From contig NZ_CP069396.1 of the NCBI RefSeq assembly GCF_016887565.1, positions 10,770,001-10,834,000 of the forward strand: DNA of 64,000 nucleotides, in the 5' to 3' direction. Source of the stretch: Archangium violaceum. Lineage in GTDB: Bacteria; Myxococcota; Myxococcia; Myxococcales; Myxococcaceae. A model generated the notes under the pieces. That model searched no databases, was not told the DNA's origin, and was given only the letters and a program-made list of their open reading frames with translations. The position numbers and the translations under genes are program-made. Position 1 is the stretch's first letter. Each line of letters opens with the position of its first letter. Positions 1 to 8,353 of the stretch are shown here, piece after piece.

Positions 1-407
1 GTCTCCACACCGCTTTCGTCGGTGAAGGAGGGCGTGCGCAGGCCGCCGAACTTCTCGGGGCCCAGCATCATGATGGTCTCCTCGCCGTGCATGCACTCCA
101 GGTAGGTGTCGTAGTCGCCGGAGGTGGGATCGAGCAGCTTGTGGTCCTTGTCCAGCGGATCATCCGCGCACAGCGGGTCGGACGCGCCGAGCCGCTGGTC
201 GGTGAAGTCCCAGAGTTGAATCTGCTCGGCCAGGTCATTGGCGATGTCGGTGGCCTGCATGAGCCGGCGTGCCTGGCCGGTGGCACTGCGCGCCTGCACG
301 AGCGCGCCGAGCAGACCGACCAGGCCCACGAGGAACACCACCGCGGCGATCAGCGCTTCGATCGTCGTGAAACCATTACGTGCGTGGAAAGGAACTCGTC
401 GCAGCAT
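1..407 (-). CDS. PilV-like type IV pilin/pseudopilin, partial
   Basis: The gene starts at ATG 407 and runs off the left edge, so only its first 135 codons are visible. Residues 11-35 form a class III prepilin leader: a short basic stretch (MLRRVPFHARNG), then FTTIEALIAAVVFLVGLVG with the conserved Glu at +5 of the mature protein. Prepilin peptidase would cut after the Gly and methylate the new N-terminus. This is the pattern of PilV/GspI-like minor pilins. It starts 11 bases after the stop of the GspH/FimT-like gene, with AGGTGA as ribosome site, so the two are co-transcribed and probably belong to one minor-pilin set. The exact subtype cannot be decided from the fragment. Confidence 0.75.
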   Translation of the reverse strand, partial: MLRRVPFHARNGFTTIEALIAAVVFLVGLVGLLGALVQARSATGQARRLMQATDIANDLAEQIQLWDFTDQRLGASDPLCADDPLDKDHKLLDPTSGDYDTYLECMHGEETIMMLGPEKFGGLRTPSFTDESGVE

Positions 408-418
408 GGGAGTCACCT

Positions 419-1225
419 CTAGGGCGATACCGATTTCGTCGTGTGCGCGTTGGCCGAGAAGGTTCGCACGAGGCCGGTATTGGTGATGACGACGGCCTGG
501 GCGTTCTCGACTCCGCCACCGCCCGTCGGCAGGAAGGTGATGGAACCGGCGCCAGCCGGCAGCCGATTGCCCTCGGCGTCGGCGAGCACCACCGAGCCAT
601 CCGGCTCGAAGAAGACGACGCCGCGCAAGGGCTGGCCCACGCCGTCCCCCGTGCAGAAGGTGCACGCCACGTCGTTGGGGACGAAGCAGAAGGGCGGAGG
701 GAAGGTGTCGGAGCCCGTGGTGGGGCCCTGGGCCAGGCCGATCTTCGCGTCCATCAGCGAGGTGCAGCCCGCGTGCGCCACCGAGCCGACGGCGCCCTTG
801 AAACCATCCTTCAGCACGCGCACCGACGGGTTGAAGTGCCCCGAATCGAGCAGCGGGAAGTAGTCCTTGCCCGCGGGCGCCGGGGGCGTGCCGGGCTTCA
901 GATCCTTCAGGCTGTTCCAGGGCGTGTCGTGCAGCACTTTCGCCAGGTTGGACCAGGAATCCACCACCACCCAGTACTCGATGGGGTTGCCCACCGCGTA
1001 CTTGTCCGCGTTGATGATCACCGCCACGCGCTGGTTGCGGCCATAGGCGTGGGAGCGCGCGCTCGAGAGCACCGCGGCGAACTCCAGCGCGCCTCCCGTC
1101 AACCGCGTACGCTGGGGGAGCACCTCCAGCGCGGCGTAGGAGAGCGCGGCGAGGATGCCCACAATGCCCAGGGCAGTCGCCATTTCCACCAGGGAGAAGC
1201 CGGCATTGCGACGGGTACGCTTCAT
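419..1225 (-). CDS. GspH/FimT-type pseudopilin
   Basis: This 268-residue protein has a prepilin leader: basic MKRTRRNAG, then FSLVEMATALGIVGILAALS with Glu at +5. The next stretch (about residues 45-75, RTRLTGGALEFAAVLSSARS) is typical of GspH/FimT minor pilins, where one helix packs under a beta-rich C-terminal head. The C-terminal two thirds carries four cysteines around residues 183-206 (CFVPNDVACTFC), possibly forming disulfides. Such proteins sit at the tip of type II secretion pseudopili or type IV pili. It is the first visible gene of a leftward pilin operon that continues into the PilV-like gene. Confidence 0.8.
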   Translation of the reverse strand: MKRTRRNAGFSLVEMATALGIVGILAALSYAALEVLPQRTRLTGGALEFAAVLSSARSHAYGRNQRVAVIINADKYAVGNPIEYWVVVDSWSNLAKVLHDTPWNSLKDLKPGTPPAPAGKDYFPLLDSGHFNPSVRVLKDGFKGAVGSVAHAGCTSLMDAKIGLAQGPTTGSDTFPPPFCFVPNDVACTFCTGDGVGQPLRGVVFFEPDGSVVLADAEGNRLPAGAGSITFLPTGGGGVENAQAVVITNTGLVRTFSANAHTTKSVSP

Positions 1226-1481
1226 AGGGAGTCCATCAGCAGGCGCCCCCGTGAGCCATCACCATCCTCGACCGGGCGCCCAGAAACGGGTCTGAATCCA
1301 ATTGACCTTCTACTGGTCCTCTGCGGGGCAGCTTACCGCAAATTCCGACGGTGGATCATCGCATCCTGGGCACCCCAGCGGGAGAGGCGACGGAGCGAGC
1401 ACTCGCCTTGGGAAATTTCTTTCCCCGCTGGAGCCATCCCGGCATCTTCCGGCAAGCAACGCCAGACGCGGGAAGGGCGCA

Positions 1482-2354
1482 ATGACGGGGACGTACCAGA
1501 CACTCACGGTGGATCTGCCGGAGACGGAGTCGGAGGCGGCGCAGGATCTGCTGCACGAGGCGGGGGCGATGGGACTGGAAGTGAGAGACCGGGAAGGTCC
1601 CACCATGCCAGGAGTGCGAGCGCCCGCGGTGGGCGAGTGCATCCTGGTCGCCTACTTCGAGGACGCGCAGACGGCGGAGGCGGCCCGGGCGGAGCTGGCC
1701 GAGGCCTTCCCCTCGGCGCGAATGCAGCTGGCCGAGGAGCAGCAACAGGACTGGAGCAACGCCTGGAAGGCGCACATCAAGTCCGTGCAGGTGGGCCGGC
1801 TGTGGGTGGGTCCACCCTGGGAAGCGCAGAACGCCCCCGCCGACAAGGTGCGACTCGTCATCGAGCCGAAGATGGCCTTCGGCACCGGCGACCACCCCAC
1901 CACCTCGCTGTGTCTGGGTGCGGTGGACGACTACATGGCCACCCATCCGGGTGCGAGTGTGCTGGATGTAGGGACGGGTACGGGCGTGCTGGCCATCGCC
2001 GCGAAGAAGCTGGGAGCGGGCCGGGTGGTGGGCACGGACAATGATCCGGTGTCGGTGGAGCTGGCGAAGGAGAACGCCCAGGACAACGGCACACCGGACG
2101 TGGAGCTGTCCGGCAAGGAGCTGACGGCGGTGGAGGGCACCTTCGACCTGGTGGTGGCCAACATCCTCGCCAACACGCTCATCGAGCTGGCCCCCCTCAT
2201 CGTCCCCAAGGTGAAGGACAAGCTGCTGATGGCGGGCGTGCTCGCGCACCAGAAGGCGGAGGTGGAGGCGGCGTACGTGAACCTGGGACTGGTGCCGGAA
2301 CCCGGCGCCCAGCAGGGCGAGTGGGTGCGGCTGGACTTCCACCGCGCGAAGTAG
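1482..2354 (+). CDS. prmA: Ribosomal protein L11 methyltransferase PrmA
   Basis: PrmA trimethylates ribosomal protein L11 using S-adenosylmethionine. The 290-residue product has the family layout: an N-terminal L11-recognition domain (about residues 1-100), then a class I methyltransferase domain. GTGDHPTTSLCL precedes SAM motif I (LDVGTGTGVLAIAAKKLGA, near residue 160), and VVANILANTLIEL is the post-I/IV catalytic stretch. ATG 1482 is chosen because MTGTYQTLTVDLP matches the usual N-terminus and GGAAGGG lies just upstream. The reading frame stays open for 60 codons further upstream, but that part looks non-coding. Length is normal for the family. Confidence 0.93.
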   Translation: MTGTYQTLTVDLPETESEAAQDLLHEAGAMGLEVRDREGPTMPGVRAPAVGECILVAYFEDAQTAEAARAELAEAFPSARMQLAEEQQQDWSNAWKAHIKSVQVGRLWVGPPWEAQNAPADKVRLVIEPKMAFGTGDHPTTSLCLGAVDDYMATHPGASVLDVGTGTGVLAIAAKKLGAGRVVGTDNDPVSVELAKENAQDNGTPDVELSGKELTAVEGTFDLVVANILANTLIELAPLIVPKVKDKLLMAGVLAHQKAEVEAAYVNLGLVPEPGAQQGEWVRLDFHRAK

Positions 2355-2387
2355 CCCGGCTCAGGGGCGCGGCTTAGAGTCGCCCCC

Positions 2388-2876
2388 ATGCTGAAGCCCC
2401 ACACCCAGGCGTTGTTCGACGAGTACACCTCGTCCCATCAGCACCCCACCAATCGCCTCACGCACAAGGTCGCCATTCCCCTCATCGTCCTGCACATCGT
2501 CGCCATGCTGGACTGGGTGCACCTGGTGTCCTTCCCCCTCATGCCCGGTGGCGAGCTGACCCTCGCCCACGTGGCCTGGGTGCTCGCGTCCATCTGGTAT
2601 CTGCGCGCTGATGCGAAGCTCGGGGGCATCGTCTCCGTCGCCATCGCCTTCTGCATGCCGCTCGGCCGGACCCTGCCCGGCTCGCTCGTCGTCGCCATCG
2701 CCATCTTCGGGTGGCTCGTCCAGCTCGCCGGCCACGCCGTCTGGGAAAAGAAGTCGCCCTCCTTCTTCACCAACCTCGTCCACGCCCTCGTCGGACCCCT
2801 GTTCTTCGTCGCCCTGCTCACCGGCGACTACAAGCTCGGGGCGCAGGCCCAGACCGCACCCCAGTCCGCCAGGTAG
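2388..2876 (+). CDS. DUF962/Mpo1-like membrane protein
   Basis: This 162-residue integral membrane protein carries the DUF962 (YGL010w/Mpo1-like) signature. SSHQHPTNRLTHKVAIPLIV near residues 15-37 holds the His/Asn pattern that binds iron in yeast Mpo1, and GHAVWEKKSPSFF near residues 117-129 is the second conserved block. Hydrophobic segments occur near residues 30-48, 60-75, 85-110 and 130-148. Yeast Mpo1 is an Fe(II) dioxygenase of fatty-acid alpha-oxidation; whether bacterial members share this activity is an inference. It lies 33 bp after prmA in the same direction and ends 10 bp from the convergent DUF4105 gene. Confidence 0.82.
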   Translation: MLKPHTQALFDEYTSSHQHPTNRLTHKVAIPLIVLHIVAMLDWVHLVSFPLMPGGELTLAHVAWVLASIWYLRADAKLGGIVSVAIAFCMPLGRTLPGSLVVAIAIFGWLVQLAGHAVWEKKSPSFFTNLVHALVGPLFFVALLTGDYKLGAQAQTAPQSAR

Positions 2877-2886
2877 GAAACCCGGC

Positions 2887-3915
2887 TCAGGGGAGGGTCG
2901 ACGCGGCCGGGGCGGAGACGGCCGGACCCCGCCCGCGGATGCGGAGCGAGAAGTCGTCGCGCCCCTGGGCGGCGAGCGCCAACGCGTTGATGAGGTGGCG
3001 CTCGCGCGTCCGGGCGAGGTCCACGTCGGTGTCGATCAACCCCAGCTCGAAGGCGAGCTCGTCCGAGTAGGCGGGAAGCAGGGTGCGGTGGTCGTAGGGG
3101 ACGTTGGTGGCGCTGACCTTCTCGAGGTGGCGCACGAGGTTGGTGGTGCAGTTGTTGGTGAGCGAGTCGTAGAACTCGGGCCGCTGCTGGAGGTCGTTCA
3201 TCCGCTGAACCATGTCGAGGAAGAAGGCGGTGGTGCGCTCCTTCGACGCGCGGATGGGATGGAGGTAGACGTCGTCGCGGCGGTAGTTGCTGCGGAGCTG
3301 GACCAGGTCGCGCTCGTCACCGACGACGTAGGTGAGCTCGAACTGGCGGAACAGGCCACCGACCGCCGAGAACGTCTCACCGCGCTCGCGGCGGATCTCC
3401 ACGGAGAAGACCAGGAAGCGATCTCCGGAGAACTCGAAGCTGACCATGGTGTGGGCGGCGCCCTCGAAGCCGGAGAAGGGCTCGACGATGAACCAGGCGC
3501 GGACGAGCTCGTGGGTGTCGTAGGTGGCGGAGTACCAGGCCTCGTCCCAGTCGGTGGTGCTGCGATAGCGGAAGTCGCGCAGGTCGTGGAAGGTGACGCG
3601 GGAGCCCTGGATGTCGGCTCGCGCGGAGCGGATGAGATCCGGCGCCCAGTCGCGGGTGAGCGAGGGCCGCACGGTCCGGGTCCAGGCGAACACGCAGACG
3701 CAGAGCACGGCGAGCACGCCCAACGCCCTCCCCCGGGACCCTCGGCGCCAGGCGACTCCCACGGCCACGACGAGGAGCAGGGCCACCCCATACCGCCACC
3801 AGGCGGGCCCCTGGGGTCCCACGCCGGTGAGGACGACGGTGGACACGAGCCACGTGAGGCCGAGGGCGAACAGGACGAAGAGACCGACGGTGCCGGCACG
3901 AGCGAGAAGACGCAT
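2887..3915 (-). CDS. DUF4105 (Lnb-like) membrane-anchored protein
   Basis: The 342-residue product starts with hydrophobic segments at about residues 8-32, 40-56 and 64-80, followed by a globular domain on the far side of the membrane. That domain fits DUF4105, the domain named after the N-terminal part of lipoprotein N-acyltransferase Lnb. It includes the catalytic-type LTNNCTTNLVRHLE stretch (about residues 250-263), with a Cys after two Asn, and a preceding run of aromatic and acidic residues. In Lnb, a Cys of this kind carries out acyl transfer. The role here is unproven. The gene converges on the DUF962 gene and has no same-strand neighbour close by. Confidence 0.7.
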   Translation of the reverse strand: MRLLARAGTVGLFVLFALGLTWLVSTVVLTGVGPQGPAWWRYGVALLLVVAVGVAWRRGSRGRALGVLAVLCVCVFAWTRTVRPSLTRDWAPDLIRSARADIQGSRVTFHDLRDFRYRSTTDWDEAWYSATYDTHELVRAWFIVEPFSGFEGAAHTMVSFEFSGDRFLVFSVEIRRERGETFSAVGGLFRQFELTYVVGDERDLVQLRSNYRRDDVYLHPIRASKERTTAFFLDMVQRMNDLQQRPEFYDSLTNNCTTNLVRHLEKVSATNVPYDHRTLLPAYSDELAFELGLIDTDVDLARTRERHLINALALAAQGRDDFSLRIRGRGPAVSAPAASTLP

Positions 3916-4071
3916 GGACCACCAGCATCGCAGGTGTGCCGCCGCTTTGCCTCGCTCCCGATGGCTCGTCCGCCCCCCATCCCTCCTCTACGGGAGGCTC
4001 GACGGGTTGGCGGAGACCCCTGGCCGCCAGAGATTGACGGGTAGCAGACCTCCACATCCCAGGAGTCCACC

Positions 4072-4377
4072 ATGGCAGGCAAGTTCAGCGGTCCCACGCC
4101 CCCCGCCCGGGGCTACACGGAAGCCGTCACCCAGTCGCGCGGGCCCACCGAACAGGCCGGGCGCGGTGTCCCCGACGAGCGGCGTGCCTTCTCCGAGCAG
4201 CGCGAGGGCCACTTCCCGGGCAACGCGGACGACGACACCGTGACCGGCCGCAAAGCGGGCTACGGGGCCGACCCCGGCAACACGCCTCCCGGCTCGGCGG
4301 TCGAGGCGGCGAGCGGCTCCGAGGACGCCGGCACGGAGAGCGACGAAGCACCCAGCGGTCGCGTGCAGGGCGGGTAG
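4072..4377 (+). CDS. Small hydrophilic hypothetical protein
   Basis: This 101-residue protein is rich in Gly, Pro, Asp, Glu and Arg and has no predicted membrane segment or signal peptide. It looks intrinsically disordered. Its composition (GRGVPDERRAF, HFPGNADDDT) resembles small myxobacterial proteins of unknown role. The start is supported by CAGGAG seven bases before ATG 4072, and codon use matches the genome. It lies 21 bp upstream of the EEP-family gene, so the two may be co-transcribed. No function can be named. Confidence 0.6.
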   Translation: MAGKFSGPTPPARGYTEAVTQSRGPTEQAGRGVPDERRAFSEQREGHFPGNADDDTVTGRKAGYGADPGNTPPGSAVEAASGSEDAGTESDEAPSGRVQGG

Positions 4378-4398
4378 TGCACACACAGTAGAGGACTC

Positions 4399-5640
4399 AT
4401 GCCAGGACAGGCCCTCTCGCGACTATTGGATCGCCTCCCCTTCGGGAGGAATGTCATCGACGGAGTCCCCGTCGCTCCACCCCAGCACCTGCCGCACCGC
4501 GAACCCACCCGGGTCTTCCAGGGGTTCGACCCGCTGCCACCGGCGGACGGTCCGCGCCAGCTCGGGACGGGCGACACGCTGCTGGTGCACCACCCCCAGC
4601 CGCGCCCGACCCGCGACCACCTTCTCCGGGTGATGACGTACAACATCCTCCTGGGTGGAACGCACCGGCAGTTGCTGGAGCGCTACTTCATCGAGCTGGA
4701 GACGAGCGGCCGGATGCCGGACGTCATCGCTCTCCAGGAGGCCAGCCAGCCCACCGCCATGGAGCTCGCGCGCGACTACGGCTTCCACGTCGCCTACCAC
4801 GGCCGCGACATCGGCGGCCCCGTGGTGAACGGCAAGGCCATCCTCAGCCGCCACCCCATCCTCGAGGCCGCGCACTACACCTACGCCTTCCCCGAGGAGG
4901 CACGCGCGGCGGCCATCGCCCGCCAGGGCTTCGTGGGCGAGCTGGACGAGGACCGGGGCGCCCTCTTCACGCTGCTCCAGGTGTTCGGCCAGACGGTGGC
5001 CCTCTACTGCGTGCACCACACCCTGGGCGACAGCGGCATCAACGCCGGCCAGCTCTGGCAGCTCCAGGCCGTCCTCCACTCCCGCGACGGCGTGCCCTCC
5101 ATCGCCCTGGGCGACTTCAACGCCAACATCAACGTCAAACACCACTACTCGCTGCTGCCCAACCCCCTGCGCAAGCACGAACCCACCGAGACGGTGAAGG
5201 ACTACGAGTCCCGCTACGGCGACGTGCACCCCAGCGTGGGCGACTGGGGCGTGGGCAACATCGCCGACGTGCGCGTGCGCCGCGCCCTCCACGCGCTCGA
5301 GCACGAGCTGCCGGATCCGCTCCACCGCGCCCGCGAGCGGCGCGTGCGGCTGCCGGACGGCACCTTGCTGAGTCCGGAGGAGGCCCGCGAGATGCTCGTG
5401 GCCGGCAAGGTGCCCAAGGGCTCCCCGCAGTGGCTGCGGCTCCAGGACGTGGCGGACCTGTCCACCCTCAACGCCCTGCCCGACGGCACGGGCGTACCCC
5501 CCGCCACCGGCAAGCGCTTCGACACCTTCTTCGCCTCCCGCCAGCTCGAGCCCTTGCTGCTGGAGGTGGACCACTCCACCGAGGCCTCCGACCACCTGCC
5601 CTCCTTCGCCGACTTCCAGCTGCGCGACACCCGCCACTGA
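4399..5640 (+). CDS. Endonuclease/exonuclease/phosphatase-family protein
   Basis: The 413-residue protein has the full EEP (DNase I-like) motif series after an approximately 75-residue N-terminal extension. The motifs are VMTYNILLGG (metal-binding Asn), DVIALQEAS (catalytic Glu), NGKAILSRHPI, ALGDFNANIN (Asp/Asn pair), and a C-terminal SDHLPSFADFQL with the Asp-His dyad. Members are Mg-dependent phosphodiesterases or phosphatases acting on nucleic acids, sphingomyelin or inositol phosphates; the substrate here cannot be read from sequence. A longer insert (about residues 250-370) between the Asp/Asn motif and the SDH motif is unusual. No signal peptide is seen, so a cytoplasmic location is likely. 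Confidence 0.8.
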   Translation: MPGQALSRLLDRLPFGRNVIDGVPVAPPQHLPHREPTRVFQGFDPLPPADGPRQLGTGDTLLVHHPQPRPTRDHLLRVMTYNILLGGTHRQLLERYFIELETSGRMPDVIALQEASQPTAMELARDYGFHVAYHGRDIGGPVVNGKAILSRHPILEAAHYTYAFPEEARAAAIARQGFVGELDEDRGALFTLLQVFGQTVALYCVHHTLGDSGINAGQLWQLQAVLHSRDGVPSIALGDFNANINVKHHYSLLPNPLRKHEPTETVKDYESRYGDVHPSVGDWGVGNIADVRVRRALHALEHELPDPLHRARERRVRLPDGTLLSPEEAREMLVAGKVPKGSPQWLRLQDVADLSTLNALPDGTGVPPATGKRFDTFFASRQLEPLLLEVDHSTEASDHLPSFADFQLRDTRH

Positions 5641-5709
5641 GTCCGCCCTGGTGGGGACGGCGGCTTCCTGCTGAAGTCGCCCCTCCCCCTTCAGGAGGAG
5701 AATCCCGCC

Positions 5710-6444
5710 GTGGTCCGACTCTTCGTCCCGCTCCCGGAGCCCACCCCCTCCGAGGTGACGCTCACCGGCGAGCGGCGTCACTACCTCGTCCACGTCCTGC
5801 GGCTCGGCGAGGGCGCCTCGCTCGAGGTCTTCGACGGCGCGGGCCGCTCCTGCCAGGCGCGCGTGGCCTCGGTGGACGCGGACGCGGTGCGCCTGGAGCT
5901 CGGCGAGGCCCGGCACGCTCCACCCCGGCGCCAGGTGCACATCCTCCAAGGGCTCCCCAAGGGCGACAAGCTGGAGTGGGTGCTGCAGAAGGGCACCGAG
6001 CTGGGCGCCACCGCCTTCCACCCCGTGGCCGCCGCGCGCAGCGTGGTCAAGCTCGAGCCCAAACGCGCCGAGGAGCGCACCGCCCGGTGGGCGAAGATCG
6101 TCGAGGAGGCCGCCCGCCAGTGCCGGCGCGATGACGTGCCCGTCGTCCACCCCCCTCGCCCGATGGTGGAGGCGGCACGCGCGCTCGCCCCGGGCACCAC
6201 CCTGCTGGTGCTCGACGAGGAGGAGTCCGCCGTCCCCCTGGGCGAGGCCTTCCGGAGCAGCGCCCCCGGCTCCCCCGTCGCCCTCGTGGTGGGCCCCGAG
6301 GGCGGACTGGCCCGCGAGGAAGTCCAGGCACTCCGGGCGCTCGGTGGACGTCCCGTCACCCTGGGCCGGCTCATCCTCCGCACCGAGACGGCCGCGCTCG
6401 CCGCCCTGGCGGTGATGGCGCACCTGGATGGGGAGCTCGGTTAG
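5710..6444 (+). CDS. rsmE: 16S rRNA m3U1498 methyltransferase RsmE
   Basis: RsmE methylates N3 of U1498 in 16S rRNA. The 244-residue product has an N-terminal PUA-like domain (RLFVPLPEP, RHYLVHVLRLGEG) and a C-terminal SPOUT knot domain. The hallmark knot motifs are present: LVVGPEGGLAREEV (about residues 193-206) and LGRLILRTETAALAAL (about 218-233). LPKGDKLEWVLQKGTELG (about 81-98) is also typical. Translation starts at GTG 5710, preceded by AGGAGGAG. The gene stands 69 bp after the EEP gene, possibly as part of the same transcript. Confidence 0.95.
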   Translation: MVRLFVPLPEPTPSEVTLTGERRHYLVHVLRLGEGASLEVFDGAGRSCQARVASVDADAVRLELGEARHAPPRRQVHILQGLPKGDKLEWVLQKGTELGATAFHPVAAARSVVKLEPKRAEERTARWAKIVEEAARQCRRDDVPVVHPPRPMVEAARALAPGTTLLVLDEEESAVPLGEAFRSSAPGSPVALVVGPEGGLAREEVQALRALGGRPVTLGRLILRTETAALAALAVMAHLDGELG

Positions 6445-6570
6445 ACGGGGCGCATGCCCAGGCGCCGGGAGGACGAGCGCCCGCCGCTCGCTCCCTGCCT
6501 ACCCGGTGGCTCCATCCCTATGTTTCCTCCGCGACAGCGACTTCTTCCCAAGGTCCGCAGAGAGGGATTC

Positions 6571-6840
6571 ATGGACGCCATCTTCGCCTACATCGCCATC
6601 GGACTCGTCGTGGGCGTCATCGTGCGCATTGCCTTGCCTCCGGCGCCGCAGGTGGGGTTCTGGGGGAGCGTGTTGCTCGGCATGGTGGGAGGACTCATCG
6701 GTGGGCTCATCGGCTCGACCCTCACCCCGAATGGGGCGCTCTACGCCCTCCATCCGGTGGGCGTCACGCTGGCCGTCATCATCTCGGCCCTGATCACTGT
6801 CGGAGTGACGCTGGTCACGCGCCGCCGACGCTTCGGATGA
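6571..6840 (+). CDS. GlsB/YeaQ/YmgE-family small membrane protein
   Basis: This 89-residue protein has three hydrophobic segments (about residues 4-21, 30-48 and 61-80). Glycine-rich turns (GMVGGLIGGLIGS) are the mark of the transglycosylase-associated GlsB/YeaQ family. These small inner-membrane proteins are often stress-induced, but their biochemical role is not established. ATG 6571 is preferred over an upstream in-frame ATG because AGAGAGGG precedes it and the family begins with a short N-terminus directly before the first helix. An inverted repeat 16 bp after the stop may end the transcript. Confidence 0.75.
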   Translation: MDAIFAYIAIGLVVGVIVRIALPPAPQVGFWGSVLLGMVGGLIGGLIGSTLTPNGALYALHPVGVTLAVIISALITVGVTLVTRRRRFG

Positions 6841-6855
6841 TGCCTCCTCGACGGT

Positions 6856-6877
6856 AACCAGGCGGGGAGCCCTGGTT
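6856..6877 (+). terminator. Possible terminator hairpin
   Basis: AACCAGG pairs with CCTGGTT across an 8-base loop, and a T-rich stretch (GGTTTTCTT) follows about 15 bases later. It lies between the stop of the small membrane protein gene and the RDD gene. The stem is only 7 bp and the T-run is distant, so the call is tentative. Confidence 0.3.
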
Positions 6878-6953
6878 TCCCGGTGGTTTTCTTGCCCCCG
6901 GCACGGAGAGGGCGTTTCATGGTGCTACAGCTCTCTCCAGCCCGGAGGAACGT

Positions 6954-8201
6954 TTGTCCAAGTGCTTGAAATGCGGAGCTCCGCTGCCGCCCGTCGGGGA
7001 ATGCCCCACCTGCGCCGCCGCGACCCAGCCCGCGGCCCGGGCCATCCCGAGTCTCCTGGACAAGGAAATCCAGATCGACCGCCGCCGTCCGGATCGCGAA
7101 GCGCCGGCGCCCGCCCCCTCCGCGCCCCCGGGAATGATGGCCCGCGCCCCGGTTCCTCCCGGGATGAATCCGGCGAACCCGCAGGGCCCGCGTCCCCAGG
7201 CCCCGGCTCCGGCCGCGCCTCGCGCTCCGGGTCTGCCCGTGATGCCGCCGCGCCCGCAGGCCCCGGCCGCCCAGATGGCCCCGGCTCCCGCGCCCCGTCC
7301 CCAGGCCCCCGCGGCTCCCGCCGCGCCTCGCGCCCAGGCTCCCGCGCAGGCCGCCGCGCCGCGTCCTTCGGCCCCGCCCCAGGCGACTCCCTCCTTCAAC
7401 CTGCCCGGCGTCGCCGCTCCGGCTCCGCGCCCGTCCGCCCCGCAGCCCGTCGTCGAGAGCGCCGCGGCTCCCGCCCCCGCTCCGCGACAGGCGTCCGCTC
7501 CGGGTCTGCCCGTGGTGCCTCCGCGCCCGCAGGCCGTGGCCCAGCAGGCGGTGGCTCATGCACCGCGACAGGTGGCCGCGGCCGAGGAGGAGGCGTCCTT
7601 CTCCGTCGATCTCGATGAGACCCTCGACGAGAGCGAGCCGGTCACCCTGCCCATGGGCGCCCCCGACAACCCGGCGCCGGTCCGCGCCGCTCCCGTCAAG
7701 GCTCCCGCCCTCCCGGAGACGGGCGTGACCGAGGTCCACGCGCGCCCGGCCTCGCTCTGGCGCCGGCTGCTGGCCTTCACCATCGACACCGGCGCCATCG
7801 GCGGAGTGGCGGCGCTCTACCTCATGCTCGCCTCCAGCGTGGCCGGCGTGCAGGCGCCCCAGACGGGCCTCTCGGGGTTGGATGCCTTCGTCATCCAGGT
7901 CCGCGCGCTCCAGTCCGTGCTGGTGCCCGGCGCCGTCCTCCTGCTGGTGCTGTCGCTCGTCTACTGCGCGGTGGCCGCCTTCCTCTGGAATGGCCGCACC
8001 CTGGGACGCCGGCTGCTCGGCTTGCGGCTCGTGGACACGCATGGGATGGCTCCGGCTCCCGGCCGCGCCGTGGTCCGCGCCATGCTCGCCAGCCTGTCCT
8101 TCGGACTCTTCCTCGCGGGCTTCTGGATGGCCCTCTTCGACCGCCGGGGCCAGACGCTGCACGACAAGCTCACGTCCACCTACGTGGTCCAGCCGAGCTA
8201 G
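6954..8201 (+). CDS. Zinc-ribbon/RDD-family membrane protein
   Basis: The 415-residue protein begins with a compact zinc-ribbon (Cys4, Cys7, Cys17, Cys20). An Ala/Pro-rich linker of about 220 residues follows, with an acidic patch near residues 205-225. The protein ends in an RDD domain (about residues 262-413) with membrane segments and the conserved Arg (SLWRRLLAFTIDTGAIGG) and Asp (FDRRGQTLHDKLTSTYVV) positions. RDD proteins are small membrane proteins of mostly unknown function, some linked to ion transport. Translation starts at TTG 6954, nine bases after GGAGG. The linker suggests a flexible tether between a membrane anchor and a cytoplasmic metal-binding head. Confidence 0.78.
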   Translation: MSKCLKCGAPLPPVGECPTCAAATQPAARAIPSLLDKEIQIDRRRPDREAPAPAPSAPPGMMARAPVPPGMNPANPQGPRPQAPAPAAPRAPGLPVMPPRPQAPAAQMAPAPAPRPQAPAAPAAPRAQAPAQAAAPRPSAPPQATPSFNLPGVAAPAPRPSAPQPVVESAAAPAPAPRQASAPGLPVVPPRPQAVAQQAVAHAPRQVAAAEEEASFSVDLDETLDESEPVTLPMGAPDNPAPVRAAPVKAPALPETGVTEVHARPASLWRRLLAFTIDTGAIGGVAALYLMLASSVAGVQAPQTGLSGLDAFVIQVRALQSVLVPGAVLLLVLSLVYCAVAAFLWNGRTLGRRLLGLRLVDTHGMAPAPGRAVVRAMLASLSFGLFLAGFWMALFDRRGQTLHDKLTSTYVVQPS

Positions 8202-8353
8202 TCCCCGGGCGCACCGGGTCTGGAGAGCAGGCAGGCGGCGCCCTTCGTCCTACACACCCCAGTTGGAGTCGGATAGAAGTCCCTTTCGGATACATCTACC
8301 CCCTTCTCCAGAGGAGAAACGGCAGGGACTTCCCGGTTTTTGAAGGATTCGTT

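Noticed and set aside
4423-6423. Minus-strand open frame opposite the EEP and rsmE genes
   Set aside because: Both plus-strand genes have clear family motifs. The antisense frame is His/Gly/Arg-rich without any motif.
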